NCBI GenBank assembly: GCA_031271245.1
Contig: JAISWC010000230.1
Coordinates: 1 to 7,556 of the forward strand
Length of the DNA stretch: 7,556 nt
Origin: Tannerella sp.
Lineage (GTDB): Bacteria > Bacteroidota > Bacteroidia > Bacteroidales > Tannerellaceae
Reading direction: 5' to 3'
Position 1 is the first letter of the stretch. Each line of letters starts with the position of its first letter. A program made the translations under genes and the position numbers. This document shows positions 6,993 to 7,556 of this stretch, in pieces. Under the pieces are notes generated by a model. It was not told where the DNA came from and ran no database searches. It saw only the letters and a program-made list of their open reading frames with translations.

Positions 6993-7439
6993 CTACATGT
7001 TCAGCGGTTTCGAGAACTGCGCCCTGCGGAGTTGCTTCCCCGGTTTACTGTTGTTGGTGTAATGGGTACGTATCTCCAGCGTATAGACGCCGGAAGGCAG
7101 CGAAGGCAGCAACACAATCAGGCGCGCAGGCTTGTTTTCCACCAGCGTGGACGCTTTGTACTCCGTGCCGTCGGGCGCCACAAAGTACACGCCGTCGTCC
7201 GGCTGGTCGGGAAATACCTTCAGGCGGCTGCCGGCAATGTCGAGCACGCCCCCCGCGCTCAGTGTGCCGTCCGTCAGACCGCTGACGCCGTCGCGGATGG
7301 CCGTGACGAGCGGGCCGGTGTTCGGCGCCTGCACTTTGTTCATCTTCACTTTGGCGACCTTTTCCTGTATCGCCCGGCTGAAATTGACGCTGTAGTGCAT
7401 TTTGTGACGCGAATGGTCGAAACTGTCGGTCACACTGAT
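6993..7439 (-). pseudogene. DUF4469 (Ig-like) C-terminal part of an HU/DUF4469 protein, lacking its N-terminus
   Basis: Read on the minus strand to the TAG at 6995-6993, this segment gives about 147 residues beginning near SVTDSFDHSRHKMHYSVNF. The pattern LVTAIRDGVSGLTDGTLSAGG, DIAGSRLKVF, DDGVYFVAPDGTEYKASTLV, PARLIVLLPSLPSGVYTLEIRT and a closing basic strand resemble the DUF4469 domain of Bacteroidota. That domain is usually the C-terminal half of proteins of about 220-270 residues whose N-terminal half is an HU-like DNA-binding domain. Their role is poorly known. Here the HU-like half is absent: the frame continues upstream without a stop into transposase sequence. No ATG opens the domain; GTG at 7433 is only an internal Val codon of that longer frame, and there is no obvious ribosome binding site. 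A remnant or chimera is the best reading; expression from GTG is possible but unsupported. Confidence 0.72.
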
Positions 7440-7556
7440 TTCATATCCGACCGGATTACCGCCGCCTGCTACAAGTAATCCGAGAAAAATCTGTGGACAG
7501 TGATGTTTGCCGTCTTTTGAAAAACCGGTCTTACGAAGATCGTCTTCATCTGCGGC
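7434..7556 (-). mobile_element. Internal fragment of an IS1634/IS4-like DDE transposase, running off the right edge
   Basis: The minus strand from the right edge reads AADEDDLRKTGFSKDGKH, then HCPQIFLGLLVAGGGNPVGYEI, in one open frame. The RKTGFSKDGKHxxPQIxLGLLV pattern followed by GGxPxxYEI is typical of IS1634-type transposases (IS4-related, DDE fold). There it lies just after the first catalytic Asp, well inside a protein of about 500-600 residues. In intact relatives YEI is followed by FEGN; here homology stops at YEI and DUF4469 sequence begins. About 41 residues are visible. The upstream part, the IS end and its inverted repeat are outside the window, and the downstream catalytic residues are replaced. 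The piece cannot encode an active transposase. Family name is less certain than the transposase call. Confidence 0.8.

Noticed and set aside
7032..7478. Plus-strand 148-codon frame at the right end
   Set aside because: It is the antisense shadow of the DUF4469/transposase frame, whose minus-strand translation has clear family motifs.

Overview
The window reads as ordinary chromosomal DNA of a member of the Bacteroidales (Bacteroidota) with roughly balanced base composition. Three things support this. The two promoter candidates match the Bacteroidota -7 element TAnnTTTG rather than a sigma70 -10 box. Start codons lack clear Shine-Dalgarno sequences. The proteins carry Bacteroidota-type variants, such as DVDVVGG in guanylate kinase, ISSSFIR in NadD and a DUF4469 protein. 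The genus cannot be fixed from the sequence alone.

Layout. Positions 1-2344 (minus strand) hold the first 781 codons of pyruvate phosphate dikinase (ppdK); its C-terminus lies beyond the left edge. A 268-base divergent intergenic region (2345-2612) carries a promoter candidate for each direction. Then comes a tight plus-strand operon: yicC (2613-3485), gmk (3487-4053), nadD (4050-4625) and a secreted M3 peptidyl-dipeptidase resembling Dcp (4622-6733). Within it there is one 1-base gap and two ATGA stop/start overlaps, so translation is probably coupled. The genes cover PEP/pyruvate interconversion, an RNA-processing factor, GDP synthesis, NAD synthesis and periplasmic peptide breakdown. This is core housekeeping, not an accessory system.

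The right end differs in character. Positions 6734-6992 contain no gene but are dense in structure: a long palindrome that is an intrinsic terminator for minus-strand transcripts, four tandem copies of a 23-bp unit, and a second hairpin abutting the last copy. From 6993 to the right edge the minus strand is one open frame built from two unrelated pieces. The upstream piece (about 7434-7556) is an internal segment of an IS1634/IS4-like DDE transposase. The downstream piece (6993 to about 7439) is the C-terminal, Ig-like DUF4469 part of a Bacteroidota HU/DUF4469 protein lacking its N-terminal DNA-binding domain. This in-frame chimera is the most unusual item in the window. It is either an IS-related rearrangement or an assembly join. 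I see no evidence of a new defence, secretion or biosynthetic system.
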